Assembly (NCBI RefSeq): GCF_003073045.1
Contig: NC_037590.1
Coordinates: 10,311,042-10,375,041 of the forward strand
Direction: 5' to 3'
DNA from: Pomacea canaliculata
Taxonomy: Eukaryota > Mollusca > Gastropoda > Architaenioglossa > Ampullariidae
Length of the DNA stretch: 64,000 nt
The first letter of the stretch is position 1. Each line of letters begins with the position of its first letter. The position numbers and the translations under genes are program-made. Below are positions 31,391 through 44,720 of the stretch, one piece after another. The notes below the pieces were generated by a model. It had not been told where the DNA came from and searched no databases. It saw only the letters and a list, made by a program, of their open reading frames with translations.

Positions 31391-31450
31391 CAGTGGTTCT
31401 CAAAGTGTGGTCCGCTGATATAAGTCAGGTGGTCCGCGGCTATGGAGGTG
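31391..31450 (+). mobile_element. hAT-type terminal relic
   Basis: Starts CAGTGGTTCTCAAAGTGTGG followed by TCCGC and GGTGGTCCGCGG, a well-known form of hAT (Charlie-like) left end. ACCTAGGA just before could be the 8-base target duplication. No right end was found nearby, so the element is truncated. Confidence 0.55.
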
Positions 31451-31529
31451 TTAATACATGTATTACCACACAATATGTTCTTGCTCACACGAGGGACAGG
31501 GAGGCACCAACTAAACTGTTGATGCAGTA

Positions 31530-31735
31530 CTGGGATCACCCAGGACAACGACATACCCAGGCACTGATATCGTTAAGTTGAAGGTGAGGATAAAGCGCTG
31601 CACATGTTTCCGCCGAATTCATTTTGATTTGGAGAAGCTGCAAGACCCAAACGCTGCGGAAATTTTCAAGGCTAAAAATGAAGTTCACCGCACTGAAATT
31701 GGTGGACTATGGTATAGACATCTTTACTCAGGCTC
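31530..31735 (+). mobile_element. Non-LTR retrotransposon relic (endonuclease-to-RT linker)
   Basis: Reads KLKVRIKRCTCFRRIHFDLE followed by KLQDPNAAEIFKA, preceded in the same frame by TTYPGTDIV. The RxxFDLEKLQDPxxAxxF block is typical of the linker after the endonuclease domain in LINE ORF2 proteins. Neighbouring RT motifs are missing; it is an isolated, decayed fragment. Confidence 0.6.
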
Positions 31736-31839
31736 GCGTACTCGCTCACTCAAACATTCCAGGCCAAATTCGGCCGCCACAAGCGGGCAGCAGTTGATGT
31801 CATGGTGTACAGTTTTGCACAGATTAAAAATATCATGAT

Positions 31840-33060
31840 TTTTTATCTTTACGTTGTGATACGAAATTAAATATATATATATTTTTTAAAATGCGTACGT
31901 TGTGGTCTAAAGTCGAAATACGAAATTAAAAACAAGCAAAAATTTTGAATGGTAAAATGCGTATCGTGTTCTACAGTTTCACACTAATTAAAACTAACAT
32001 AGTTTTACAGAAATATTTAGGTTTACTTTTTTTGTATATGATCATACTTGGTATATAATTGTAATGTAGCTTAATTTACTTCGTGATACGAATAAAATAA
32101 TCTAAATAGTATAACGTAAACGTCGTTCATGTGCACCCATGGATATGGCTTGATTTTTAAAAAAAAGATTTAAATAAGGAACTGTTATCTAAACCTGTAT
32201 GAAATATATAATATTGCATTTAATATATATATAGCTATAGCGTCATTGTCAGTGCAAGTTACAAGAATAGTCTTCATTTAAACTAAAGCGGGGGAAAAAA
32301 CCGATTTAAAGACTTCTCTGCTAAAGATGTTAAGCAGTTTCGACAAGTAACTTTCCTTTTCGTAATGTAGATTTTTGTATCTGAAATCTAGAATCGACAG
32401 GAAGATAAATGTGATCTTTCTTGAGGGGGATGGGAACTGGTTTTCTTATTACCAGAAACTAATGCTATATCACCGCAAATCCCTGTATAAAAGCTGCCGA
32501 AACATTGATTTACAAGCATTAAATTATCACGCGTTGCATTACGAATAAAGGTGAAATTTGATGTAGCACATCACTGACCTCATTGCTTTGGGACTTTTGT
32601 TTTCAGATAATTGGACAAAAGTGAACAACGGCCTTGAGCCATTTCACCAAAACAGGGACACATATCCCTGGTGAAAGTAAGTTAATACGTTACTGGAGAC
32701 CTTTATAAATGCATTTTTTACTACTCAGGTATGAAGCGCTTTCATAAAAAAGGAGCCCTCTTATTTTGCAGTGAAATGGAGCTGGATCCAAACGACAGTC
32801 ATAGTTATGGCAAATGTTTACTTCAAAGTTAGTCCAGTTGATATAGACATTTCAACTGCTCGAAAGAATAGCATATGCTTGTTGATGAAAATATGATGTG
32901 TGTATATGTAGCTCGAGCTATGCAACAGAATAAATTGCTGAAATATTTATGGTGTGCATGAATGACTGTTTCTATGCATGTTCTAAAATAAGTAGTTATA
33001 ATGGTAGTAATGATTGCTCTAGTAAGAATATGTATTGTTCAATACTATATACTTTGCATT
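31840..33060. other. AT-rich stretch without a recognised gene
   Basis: 1.2 kb with short repeated words such as GATACGAAATTAAA (31858, 31919) and AT runs near 31873 and 32225. Possible donor/acceptor-like sites near 32606-32690 and 32770-32836 could belong to upstream exons of the HMG-like exon, but no conserved protein is visible. Confidence 0.3.
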
Positions 33061-33071
33061 GTTTATTTCCA

Positions 33072-33240
33072 GCGAGAGCTGTCTTTCTTGCACGCATGCG
33101 AGGCGAGTGGGCTCGCTTGCGAGAGGATGAAAAACAAAAATTCAAAAAGGATGCAATATCCTGCAGAGGGCAACTTCCTCAAGATGAAGGACAAAAAAAC
33201 TGCATACCTGAGGAGGGTGTGCTCTGAATTGAATCAGCTG
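33072..33240 (+). pseudogene. Possible exon or relic with partial HMG-box (Maelstrom-like) similarity
   Basis: After a TTTATTTCCAG acceptor-like sequence, one frame reads MRGEWARLREDEKQKFKKDA, which looks like the end of an HMG box. The (D/E)WALLREEEKEKY-type motif of the piRNA-pathway protein Maelstrom is the closest I recall. A second frame, also open, continues FLKMKDKKTAYLRRVCSELN and ends CAGCTG|GTATGT, a good donor. Using both would need a frameshift, so this may be a broken gene fragment or a chance. No further exons were recognised. Confidence 0.3.
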
Positions 33241-33481
33241 GTATGTAACACTTAATACAAGTTTATTGTACCGTACATTAGGAAATGTGGGTAATCCTGT
33301 GCTGGAAAGTTATTATGTATATTTTTCTCAGTTGACTGTGGGAGCTCCCAGCAACAAAGGAAAATTTCTATATCTGTTTCGACCAGACATAGACAATAAA
33401 GATGTATTGTAAAACTTCTTTTACCACATTTCCAGACTGACTTCATGAAGCAGCTTGGCTGGTCGTCTTTTTATAAGATAA

Positions 33482-33640
33482 CGACCAAGAGCAACGCTTA
33501 GCCTCTTGTGAAGTTCTCTGCTGTTAGTCTCAACAACCTAAACAATAAATGTGACTAAACCGGAAGCTTTGTACACACCGCCTTGTTTTAGTAGTTAACT
33601 GGGGAAAAAATCATCTGCCAGCAGTCCAATAATATAAGTT
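33482..33640 (+). repeat. Dispersed repeat, copy B
   Basis: Matches 21896-22105 in the same orientation: GACCAA, CGCTTAGCCT, GAAGTTC, CTGTTAGTCTC, then TGTGACTAAACCGGAAGCTT and CCTTGTTTTAGTAGTTAACT. It has one unit where copy A has two. Confidence 0.6.
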
Positions 33641-33659
33641 TGTGCTTCTGCAGATATGC

Positions 33660-36600
33660 ACACCAGAACATGATCAGCAAACTTTCACATTGCTAGCCCC
33701 CTGTGGAGCAAATTTGTGGGCCTATGGAGCCTGAACTGAAATTAAAAGTTTATTAAGTTATATTTTTAATCGACAGAATTCTTATTGAGCAGTTTCCCTA
33801 TAACTTGTGATCAGAATCATGCATTTTCACTTAACTGCTACAATTTGTTGATACAAAAAATAATTATAGCACCATGAAATGGATTTGATGCTGTTTCTTC
33901 ATAAGAAAAATTTCCTATCAATTTTGCATATTCCACTATTTTGTATGTAATGGTGTTTACACTGAAACAAAATAGGTTGGGATGGAGAGAAAGAACAATA
34001 ATTTACTTTACAAGATAGCATGAAAAAAAAGAACACTAGTGCTTTATAAAGATGATCAGATCTGTAAAGATAAAAGATTTCACAGCCTATTGACTTTAGA
34101 AGCATTGATCTGACTAAGAAACCTCTCTGCCTGCTTTAAAGACTAAACCAAAAACTGAGTGAAAAATTCTGGTCCTTTTATGAGATGCAAGCCTTTGAGC
34201 ATTGGAATCTTCAGCCCCTTACAGGCTGCTATACCCTCGGCCTGGCAGGATCTGCATGTCCTCTTGTGGGTTTTCAGAGAGCTGTCCGTCGTTTTCCCAC
34301 CTCAGTCACCTGGGTCTGTACACATTTAGCCCTAACATAATACTTCAAAACATCTCACAGCTCTCCAAAGCCCTGCATAAAACCCTCATCAAACCTGCAG
34401 AAGCCTCGCTCAAAACCTTCTAATCAAACCTTCACCTTCTCCCAAGCTTTCACTCTTTTACCACCTATTGAACAAAGGTGGCACACCAGAAAACAATCTT
34501 ACATCTTCCATATGTTTAATTGTAGGTGCTATTATCATTCCTCTTATGCTTGGTAATTACCAGTAGACAAAAGATATTCATACAGTTGGTTGTAACTTTG
34601 ACATTAACTTGTCAGTCTACATTCCTGGGGCCTGATTGTAAAGCAGGACAATTGCCAGAGTCTGGGACTATACAAAATGTGCCACCAAAAACCATGATAT
34701 GTATATATAAAGCAGGATACACCACATTTTTCCTGTTGCTAAAGTCCAAGAATACAGAAAACATAAAGCAACTATTTTATGCCATATGATTTTTCATTGG
34801 TGACATGGCACTTGCCCTGTTCATGTGTACAAGACAGAAGCTTTGTGGTATGTTTTTTTCCTACACATTTTGGGGGACCTGTTTTGATTCAAATTAGCAT
34901 TGCAGTTTGAGCATTGACTTTAATCACCTGCTCTTTTTCAGGTTCTGTAACAGTCAAATACTGAGAGTGAGCCTATACACCCTGAAATGGGCTTGATTAA
35001 AATTTTTCTCAAATATTTAAATTAAATGATGGATTGTATTAGTATTCATACATAGGTGATAACACAAGTAAGCAAGGCTTCTGTTTTCTCAGATGACACA
35101 AACAGGAAGAGATCACTCAGTTAAAAGTGTACAAACTGATACAAGTTTTAATATTCATTTAGTATATACAATTGTTTTATAAGTTTCTTTTATAAACATA
35201 ATCTAAGCATCATGTACATCAGGTTTCAAATGCAGAAATATTCACATACTTGAAAAATTCATCAACTTGCTGTTGATTGTACAGGACTGCTTAGATTTAG
35301 ATACTGAACCTAACCTTTCTAATATTTCTTTGAGAAGGTTTTTTTTAAAGTAATTCAAGAACAGGTTTTTTCAGTAATTCAAATCTCGTGTAACTCATTT
35401 ATTTGACCTACCAATTTTTGTTTTTTAGATTCTGTTTTAATGCTAGCATACTGAGATATCTGTGGATGATGACAAATGTGTTGACCTGTTCATATTGATA
35501 AAAATAAATTGTATAAAAATGTCAAGCATATAATTATTTAAAAGAAAACCACACATCTTTTTCTGTTAACATTATTGCACACTACGTTTGAATAAAATGA
35601 ATTGGTGATTTTGTTCTTCATTTTTCTTGTCTAGTTGATCTTGATTACTTACACTCAAAAAAAAAAAAAGCTTTAAATGTTTAATTATTCAAATCTCTTC
35701 AAACACATTTCCAAGGCACCACCACACACTCTTTTTCCCCCAATCAGAGAAAGTTCTTCATTTTCACTCTAAGAATAATTTTTTAAAAGCTTAATTTACA
35801 GCACACATATCCTCTTCAATCAATTGCAATGTTCACTTCCTGGGAAGTGCTTACTTCCTAAATATTAATATCATGACATATTCTCACACACCCTCTCTCG
35901 TGACTAAAATATTTTTGGTCTACTCATTCAAAACATTTTTTTCGTTTATTGGATTTTAACTGGCCTCCCTGTTTTTGTTTTCTAGATTTTTAATTAATGC
36001 TAGCACAAGCCAAGGAGTACATGTTTTACCAAAATATAAACCATGTGTAGTTTAATTTTCAGCTTTTGCCCTTTATAAATTCTCTTTCCATAAAATAAAT
36101 GACACCTATAAGACAAAAAAAAAAAAAATCATCTCTGAGTAATCAGTTCTTAAGGGTAAAACACAGGATAAGCAAGTAAGAAAGCTATCTCTATTTCTTA
36201 AACTAGAAGAATCAAAAGGACAGAAAAACATTTTTCAGGTTATAATTACATATGAGACAAATTTAAAGCTTTTTTTATTTATTGTCCTATTTGTGAAGAA
36301 ATTCACAAGATCTCACATCAGCTGTTGCTGGTGCCATGCCCTTCTCCTTGTACAACTTGTTTCACTGGCATCTAATCTTGTCTATCTACATCTTTACAAA
36401 TGTCAAAAGACTGTGCTCCACTTAATAATGCTTATTTCACTTGAATATCTATCCTAATGATGATTGTTTATGCAATATCTCACTAAATGATATAGACATG
36501 TCAAAGTCTGCATTTCTTTGCATTCAAAGATGTGCCCTTGACAAGAAAAAGTTTGTGAACCATTCACAGCAACGAATGAGCCAAAAGCACTGACAACAGA

Positions 36601-39600
36601 CTTTATTTCTGTTGAATCTAACACCGTTCCTTAAATAAGGGCTTTGCTTGTGAACAAACAACTGTGTGTTACAGGTTGATTACTGATGCAGTCACGCACA
36701 AAAAAGAATATTGACACATTCATGCATATAGCCAGTCAGGTCGCTTGCATGTGTATGCACCACCATACTAGTACTAAGCTATACGTGCCCTTATTTCACA
36801 CAGTTATGGCATACATGTTAGCAGACAACAAAATCAAGTACTGTCAGTCTCCTTATTTTCAAAAGCTTGCAAGATAATATTAGCAAATTGTAAAAGAATA
36901 TAAGTTGGAAAAAATGGCTGCTTTTCAACAACTTTTCTGCCATCAAACTGATTTGTGGGGGAGACTAGGAACGCAAAAGAAACTAGTGATGACTTTTTGT
37001 GCTTGCATTTGTCACGGAGTGGTGAAATGACAACAAATCATGGCAACAAAAATAAAATAAAATGAGCAAAACACAACGCCTAAAAGTTCTAGAGGAGGCA
37101 TATGCACACTTATCACAATGTATGATTGTTTATAGTCTATCATAAATTTAACAAAATCATGACAATGTGACAAAAACGTTTTTAAAAATCGTACACCAAA
37201 ATGTTTTATCACAATATTATAGACAGCTGTTACCCTTTAATGATGCAGTCAGAGATGCACATTACAGCCTACAATCACCAAAAGGATCCCAAATAAAGGC
37301 GCAGAGCTTTCATATAATAGATAATAAATATATTATTTTCCTAAGCTTAAAGACAGCTCAAAAATATTTTCATAAGTGTCTTGAGAGGTGAACTTGTGGA
37401 TAACAAACATCGAATAATAACCACTAACATTCAAAGAACATTGAAACTTCATGTGTAGTCATACGATCGATCTTTTGCCCCCAGATCCTCCACCATACAC
37501 CCATGCATGCAATTCTCAGTAAGCAAGGTCCTGCTTCTTTTGAAACAAAAGTTGGCAGAACAATAAAATTTATTCACTGATGGTGTATGCATGTTTAGTT
37601 TGGAGCAAGCTCACACCAGAAAAGAGTAATAGCACTGTAATAAATTAAGATTACAAAAAGTATTATTCTATGCAGAACTTTTTTTTTTGTTTACTAGAGA
37701 TGCTAATGAAAGCAGAGGATGTGGTAATAAGCTTAATAGAAAAGACATCCATCCCTCCTCCCCCACGAAAAAAATGGAAAGAAAAGATATTGACACTTCA
37801 ACTCACTAAAAATCATGTGTTGCTTTATCAAATGTCAAAATTACACACCATTATCAAGTCAATGCTGATCTATGGTTGTTGCAGATAAACTTCTCAAAAA
37901 AATTTTTTGTTAAAACTGATTTCACTGTTGAAAGTAATCTAAAAATTATAAAGGCAATAGAAATTAAAACAACTGAAAATATTTAAAAACATGGTCAGCT
38001 ACACCAAGATCAAATGAGGCAATGTTATAAAAATGAAGTTGCAAACTTTTATCAAGTCTTTTAAGTTTTGTCCTGAAAGAAAATGTTTACGGGTGTTGCC
38101 TATGTTCTATTGAAAGTAATGGCAAATCAAAATATGATGAAAATTTATAATTAACGGTTTTATTTTATTTAACTGTATCATAGACAATATTTTATGACTA
38201 AAATTTTACAAGAACACTGTACCTCTTGCTGAAATTAGAGTTGAATGTCTTTCCTTACTGGCACTTGATTTTCAAAGAAACACAAAACAACAATTTCAAA
38301 ATGTACAAATACTGAAAATAATCACATTATTTGTACTGCAAATGAAAGTATGTGGAAATTTGATGAGAATCTGAAAATCTGTTCTTGAAATGTGTTCAGC
38401 TTGAGGTCTTGGAGTTCTTGTCATAATAAAGGCTACAGCATTTGTCTTACACATCTGGTGTGTAAATCTTTTTTTTGCCTGGAAAAGACAACATATAACT
38501 GGAATATGGGCAATTATATCTAATGCCACAAATTTCTGAAAAAAAAACTTTTGTCATAAAGTACCATGACACCTCATATTTAAAAGACAAAAACTGATCA
38601 CATGTTTCAGGATTAAATTACTTAATAATTAATTTTGGTATAGTCTGCTGGTCTTTATAATAGCTTTTAAATTACTATGTAAAATTCATATTATGCAAAC
38701 TTGATAATAATCCCCCAATGGTAAATGTGTCTCTCTATCCCATCAAGAATAATCATAAAAAGATATTCCTGATTTTAATTTTAGAGCCAATCTTAACTTT
38801 TCTATACAAAAATTAATGCACAGTTTGAAATTTTATGTTCTAATGTGTTATAAGCTTAACAGATTATTTCAGAGTGTTAAAAAATAATACCAGTTAAATT
38901 TGAAAAGCTTTACACTGTATTTATATTGATTAGTAAAAAGCATACAGAAACCTAAGTGTTACTGATAAAATGGTGCAGAAAAAATAAATGATTTCTCATC
39001 AAATTTATATACTACATTATAAATCCAATTACTAATTTATCCAATTACTAATTTTCTAAAACTGAAAAAAGTATTTAAACATTTTTGACTACATGTGATT
39101 TTAGCAATTGAAAAAAAAGTATCATTGTGTACACATGTTTTTTCATAGCTACATCTCAAAACCATAACTCTAACAGCAGACAATTACAATGTGATTAAAC
39201 ACTATCTGCTGAAGAGAAGTCATCAAAGATTAAAATGCTCTTTGGCTATAATTTTTGCTATGAAATGTTTCCGTGTATAATAGGGGCAAACGTGGCATTC
39301 CCTGAGCAAAAGGTGTTAAGAAAGCAAGAAATGTTTAGTATTCCATAATGAAAATATGTACATGACATGCAACAGCCAAACAGGGAATGAAATGGATGCA
39401 AAAATAAATAACACGATGTCCATAAAATACAATTAGAGACAAAGAATTAATAACTCTTTTTCAAAAAGTTTGTGGTTTTTTTTCCCGCCACATGATATTC
39501 TCAAGTGTCCAGATATCAAAAAGAGATAAAAATTAAAGGTGAATGCAAGCTGATAAATAGCATGTATAATAATAATAATCCTAGTCAGATGCAGCTTCTG

Positions 39601-42600
39601 TTTCTTTCCTAAGATTTGAAAGACACATCGCAAAACTTAAAATAATTTAATGATCACCAATATTCTTTTTCGTTGCCATTATGTCTATCAGACTGCAGTG
39701 ATAAGTTACTGATAATTTTACTTATGTATTATTTGCCATCTTTATGACTAGGGGAAAGTGTGGAGGATGTTGCAAATTGTAATTTCAACAAGAGATACAG
39801 CACTAGTTTGTAATTAGCAACAAAGTATTAATTTTCATATCCCTTCATTGACTCAAACAGAAAACATATCTACTCTGTATTATTTTATGTGATCTCTACA
39901 CACACACATGTAATTTAAAGCTTTACCTTGATTATCTTGAAAATAGCTAAAAGCATGATCACTTTACATTTTTAGTAATCCTGCTACCCAAAAAAGTTTT
40001 TCAATTCATATTAACCCTCCATAAGATACTGTAAGTCTGATCAGGTTACTTACATTTAATTCTTAGGAAATTTAATGTTTGCTTCTCCTTTTTAAAAAGC
40101 CATAAATTTTCTCAAATCTAATTTATTGACTTTTTTTCATCATAACCCTTTTCTTGACTCTGTACATATGGAAAAATCCAAAATGTGATCTATTGTAGTC
40201 TGCAGGTTCTGTTATGCACAGAATTATGTGAAACTATGGTATTCTACATTACACTTAAACTGTAGATAGACTGATGTAACCAGCATTTAACTACTGTGAC
40301 TTAATCAGTTTTTTAACCTTTATTTTACCCTAGTCAATTTATAAGACAACAAATGACCACACAAGAAAATAAAAAGTATTTGACAGACACTAAAGGGAAT
40401 GACACTATTTGGGAAATGCTAACCATTCACTAACTTGTAAATACATAGGCAGGATTTTTAAGTGATGCAACTCTTCAAAATTACTTTATGTGCCATGAAC
40501 TAAAAACCCCAGTGACAACCCTCTCTCTTGCACGCATGAAAATACATGAGTGTGTGTACACGCAAATGCACACACAAAAGCAGAAAACAAGGCATGCCTA
40601 ATAATGCCACTTTAAGAGTGGACAAGGCAAGTAACAGCACCAATATAACTTCATTCTGCCAACTTCCTCCATCCGAAGCAGAAGAAATGGGGGAATTAAA
40701 GCCAAACGTTAAGTTTTATCATTATAAAACTGCAAGATTAAGTGTGCCCATTGACAGAGAAAAAGAAAGGCAGCTAGTATAAATGACTTATGTCATGTAA
40801 AAGTAGGAAATTATATAGTACAGTTATAAACTGTAATGTACATTACCATCATTCTAGTTCCTGCTATCCCAACTTTGTTTCTGTTCAAAAACACATCAAA
40901 AATCATTTGTGATTCATTAAGAAATCACGGAGGTTACATCAGTCTGTTTGCATAAAGACAAACTTGATAAAAAATATGATCCATTTAGGAGGGACAAAAG
41001 CACAAAAAAGTTCATGGTAAATCTTGATTTACTAAGCTCTCTGTTTGGAGTAACTGTGGCTTAGTGCACCTACTTTATTGTATAAGCCTATATATATGTG
41101 GATACATTGGTGGGGGATATCATTTACTTCTAATTTATAGGAGAAAAAAAAATGATGAAGGTCAACAAGGACAGAAGTTACTCAAAAGAGCAAAAGCATG
41201 CAAAGAACAAAAGCTTACTGCTGAAACCATTCTTTCACCATGCCATCAATTGACTACATATTTAAATGTATGCATTCAGTCACAATATACTTATAACAAA
41301 AATGAATAACGGAAATAAACTTGTGTGACAGATTTCTCAACATTGATTTTTTTTTTTCCTTTCCTCACATTCTTTCCAGCCACTGGTGTACTCATGCACA
41401 ACTACCTGCCAGCAATGATCACCACTGAATGTGACCAACTAGCCTGTCATTCTGGGATTTTAAAAAGAGGACAAGTGGAAAGTTAAGATGTACACGGTGA
41501 AGATAAAATTTGGTACAAATCTGTGGATTATACAAAATATCTATTATGCACAAAGCTGTTTAAAAGTGTCCTACACCAAGCCTGGTGAGAAGTTTTCAAC
41601 AACAACAAAAAATGGCAGTCTTAAGCCAGAAATATTTTCTTTTGCATAAGATATATGTTAGGCGATGTATATTGTGAACAATTATTGATTCCGATAATGG
41701 AGACATAACTATTACAAAGCACAGCAAATCGACTTTATTTGCCTGCAGGAGAAAAAGACAACCCGCATAAATGCAAGTTACCCTACAGATGGCTATGTGG
41801 ATGTTTCCAGACTACGCTAATAAAGTGATCTCCATTATGTCATAAAATTTCTTTTTAAAAGAAAGTTTATACATAAAAAGTATTGATATCTAGTAATCTT
41901 GGATGACTGTTACTAACAATCTGACTTGAAATAGTCTGAAAAATACAGTCAATGAGATTTTCATTCAGATTCAGAAAATAGCTTGCCCTGTGTAGCTCAG
42001 ATATTTTGGCTATTTCTGTCCAAATTTAAATGCAGTTAGAAATAATTTGTCTTACTAAACCAGAGCAAAGAGGTTTTATTTTTTTGTTAATACTTTTTAT
42101 TATAAAAGAGAGCTTAAAATGTAAAGCATTCTATGACACTGTTGGTAGATATGCTAGAAACATGATTTGCAATAAAATCAAAATAATCAAATAATCATCA
42201 TAATAGTCTAAAATCTGATGATTCAGTTCATCCTACATTTATTCTAACTGCTTTTTGTGAAATGTTAAATGCACTGCTAAATGTTAGTGATTAATGACAA
42301 AACTTAAACACACAGTGCAAAATTTCTTATCGGTGCGTAAGCAGACACACAGAAGACAGACATGTTCATATCTTTGCATAAATGTTTCTGAAAATATTGG
42401 TCCTTTGACAGAAATGCCTGCTGAAAAATGTGCTTTTTTCTGCAGGTAACATTGTTATGAAAACAGAAGTAGCTAGCATCAAGAAGAAGTGCATTGTTGA
42501 GACAGTGACAGTTCTACTTCAGTTGGTTTTGAGATGTTTTATGTAAAATTTGCGACAGGGGCCAGAGAAATTAAATGACAAATACAGTAATGTGTAAAGG

Positions 42601-44083
42601 CATGCAAGAGCTTTGCATTTATTTTTTTTAGATGTACATATTGCATTATTCACGCCTATCCTTGCCATTTTAAAATGATTGTTAAATTTGTAATTTAAAA
42701 AACTTTCTGTGCCACATATATGTTAATAAATCAAAATGATGCAATGCTGCACAACAGTGTCTACTATACAAATGGAGTCATTTTACCTAAGACTCCTCTT
42801 ACAATTTCAGTTTTGTCAAAATATTAACAGATCAAATGCTCCAAATTATAATAACAGCCTTACGATGATTAACACAAAATGGCAAATCTGCAAAGTCAGC
42901 ATAGGGATGACAATCCCAAGACCACAACCTAAAGAAAACACATTCAATCCATCAACAACCTAAATGTAATGCCTTTGTATAAATCACTATCAGTACTCTT
43001 TCAAAGCTCACCTTTATGAAGCTGGTGCCTTTATGAAGCTTCTCCTCTGTGATAAATCAAAGGTAAATCAGGAACCACATTCCAAAAAAATAAAATCACT
43101 GCCCGTGATGTGATGATTGTCATGTATGCTACTTAAACAAATATTCACTTGTATAAAGCATTTAAACTTTTGAACATGCAGTGTTAAAGACTAAAACATA
43201 ACAAAAAAAATTAAAGCACAGAAAAGCCTCAAATAAAGTGTAAGCAATGGGGGAAAAAAAGAAAACTTCCAAATCATTCCTGCTAAAGCAAAATATTAAG
43301 CATGCAGAAAATCAAAACTATGACTGCTCTAGCTCCCCTGACTGACACTAATACTATTTTGGGGAAAAATAAATTATATAAAATCACCAATAATAAAATG
43401 GTATCACAGCCAGCACTGTTAACAGATGGTACTGAACACACTATCTGTTTAGTTCTTCATAATGGGCCTTCAGTTTATGAAAACCTGATTACCATTACAA
43501 CAAAATGCAGGAACAAAAAACAAATAATGCAAGTTTTGTCACTCTGAGATAAAACAGCAGTATCTACAATGAGGATCAGAATAAATTCTAGCAATATTCC
43601 CCCCTACCGTTGCTAACTACTACTGCTCTCATTATATCTTATTTTCAGTACTCAGAGAATGTTTGATATTCTCATTTTGTAAAAGGACTTTTCATTTCCA
43701 AATGCAAAATCATCAGCTTCTCTTATTGCCCTCTATGCAAACACCCTCAGGCTTAAATACTTTCCTTGTAGAACCAAAATATAGAGCAACAAGTTCACTT
43801 AAACCATGTTACTTATTAGCTCGTCACTTCAACACATCTAGGCAGTGATCGTATAGTTCAGTCAAGGGAGCATGTCACAGAATAGTCGAGGAATATTCTT
43901 AATCCTTTATGGCTTTATATTCGAAACAGTTTGTTAAAGATAGAGTATCTGAAAAAAAAATTTCAAATTCCATCACCTCTCTACACATCCAATCCCAGTG
44001 TTAAAGAATCTAATGAAACAAGCTACAATTCTCAAAATGTCAAATAGAGGAAAATAACAAGGTTGTCTTTGCACTAGGTTTTG
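33660..44083. other. About 10 kb of AT-rich sequence with no recognised gene
   Basis: All ORFs are short and unrecognised. A partial internal duplication is seen: words around TTTTTGTTTT(T/C)TAGATT and AATGCTAGCA recur at about 35405-35450 and 35960-36005. The region lies downstream of the minus-strand RhoGAP gene, and its right part must contain that gene's 3'UTR. I cannot say how far the transcript extends. No tRNA, rRNA or transposase is seen. Confidence 0.5.
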
Positions 44084-44720
44084 TCACAGATGTGTTTCCT
44101 CATTTTCTTGATTGATAGGGGGAGGTGGGGGTGGGGGGCTAGGCCGAGCTGGTCGTATGCCACTATACCTGCCCAAAGTATTTGTTCCACTGATTGCCTG
44201 ACTCTGACTAACAACTGTTAGTGATGACCCCACACCCAACTGCAAGCTTTCATGTGAAGACGCACTACCTGGGAGGGTGCTGGTCTGGGCAGGAGAACTC
44301 ATGCTGATAAACATTGCCCCTGTGGATGCAGATCTCTGATGACCACTTGTTGGAGGTGGAGTTGGAAGTGGTTGTCCTGCTGGTTGTTGAGGTATTGAAT
44401 GTGGTTTTGGGCGCTCGGGGGGCGGAGCATGGGGCCTTTCAGGTGGAGGGCAGTGTGGTCTGTCTGCTCCATGTGAAATTCTTCGTTCTGGTGGTGAGTG
44501 CCTTGGTCTATCCCCCTCTCCAACTTCAGAGGGTGACTCGGGTGATGCAAGTGGAGCAGAATGTGGCCAAGTCTGAATGACTGGACTGCCATTTCCTGCA
44601 CCAGTTTTGGTTACACTAGCAGTCACAGCAACATTGTACGGTCGATCAGGTGGAGGTGGTGGTGCTGGTTTCTTGGCTGGCTTTCTTTGCACTTTTGGAC
44701 TTGTCTGAGGGCCTTCTTGG
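44084..44720 (-). CDS. Pro-rich C-terminal exon with repeated PPERP motifs and PDZ-type end
   Basis: 212 codons including the stop. Contains KPAKKPAPPPPPDRPY, then SPPERR, CPPPERPHAPPPERPKP and RPSPPPPPPPINQENEETHL before TGA. Polyproline stretches with flanking Arg/Lys are SH3 (class I/II) ligands, as known for this family (e.g. with CIN85/syndapin-type partners). The last residues THL fit a class I PDZ ligand (S/T-x-hydrophobic); RICH2 is known to bind Shank PDZ by its tail. Confidence 0.9.

Noticed and set aside
31578..31838. 86-codon ORF as a cellular gene
   Set aside because: Its only recognisable part is the LINE linker motif FDLEKLQDP; the rest is unrelated and decayed.
34202..34423. 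73-codon ORF in the gene-poor region
   Set aside because: No splice context, signal or motif; similar ORFs are expected by chance.
44299..44601. 100-codon ORF in an alternative frame of the Pro-rich RhoGAP exon, and the plus-strand ORF at 44314-44580
   Set aside because: Shadows of the real C-terminal exon, whose frame joins the upstream exons exactly.
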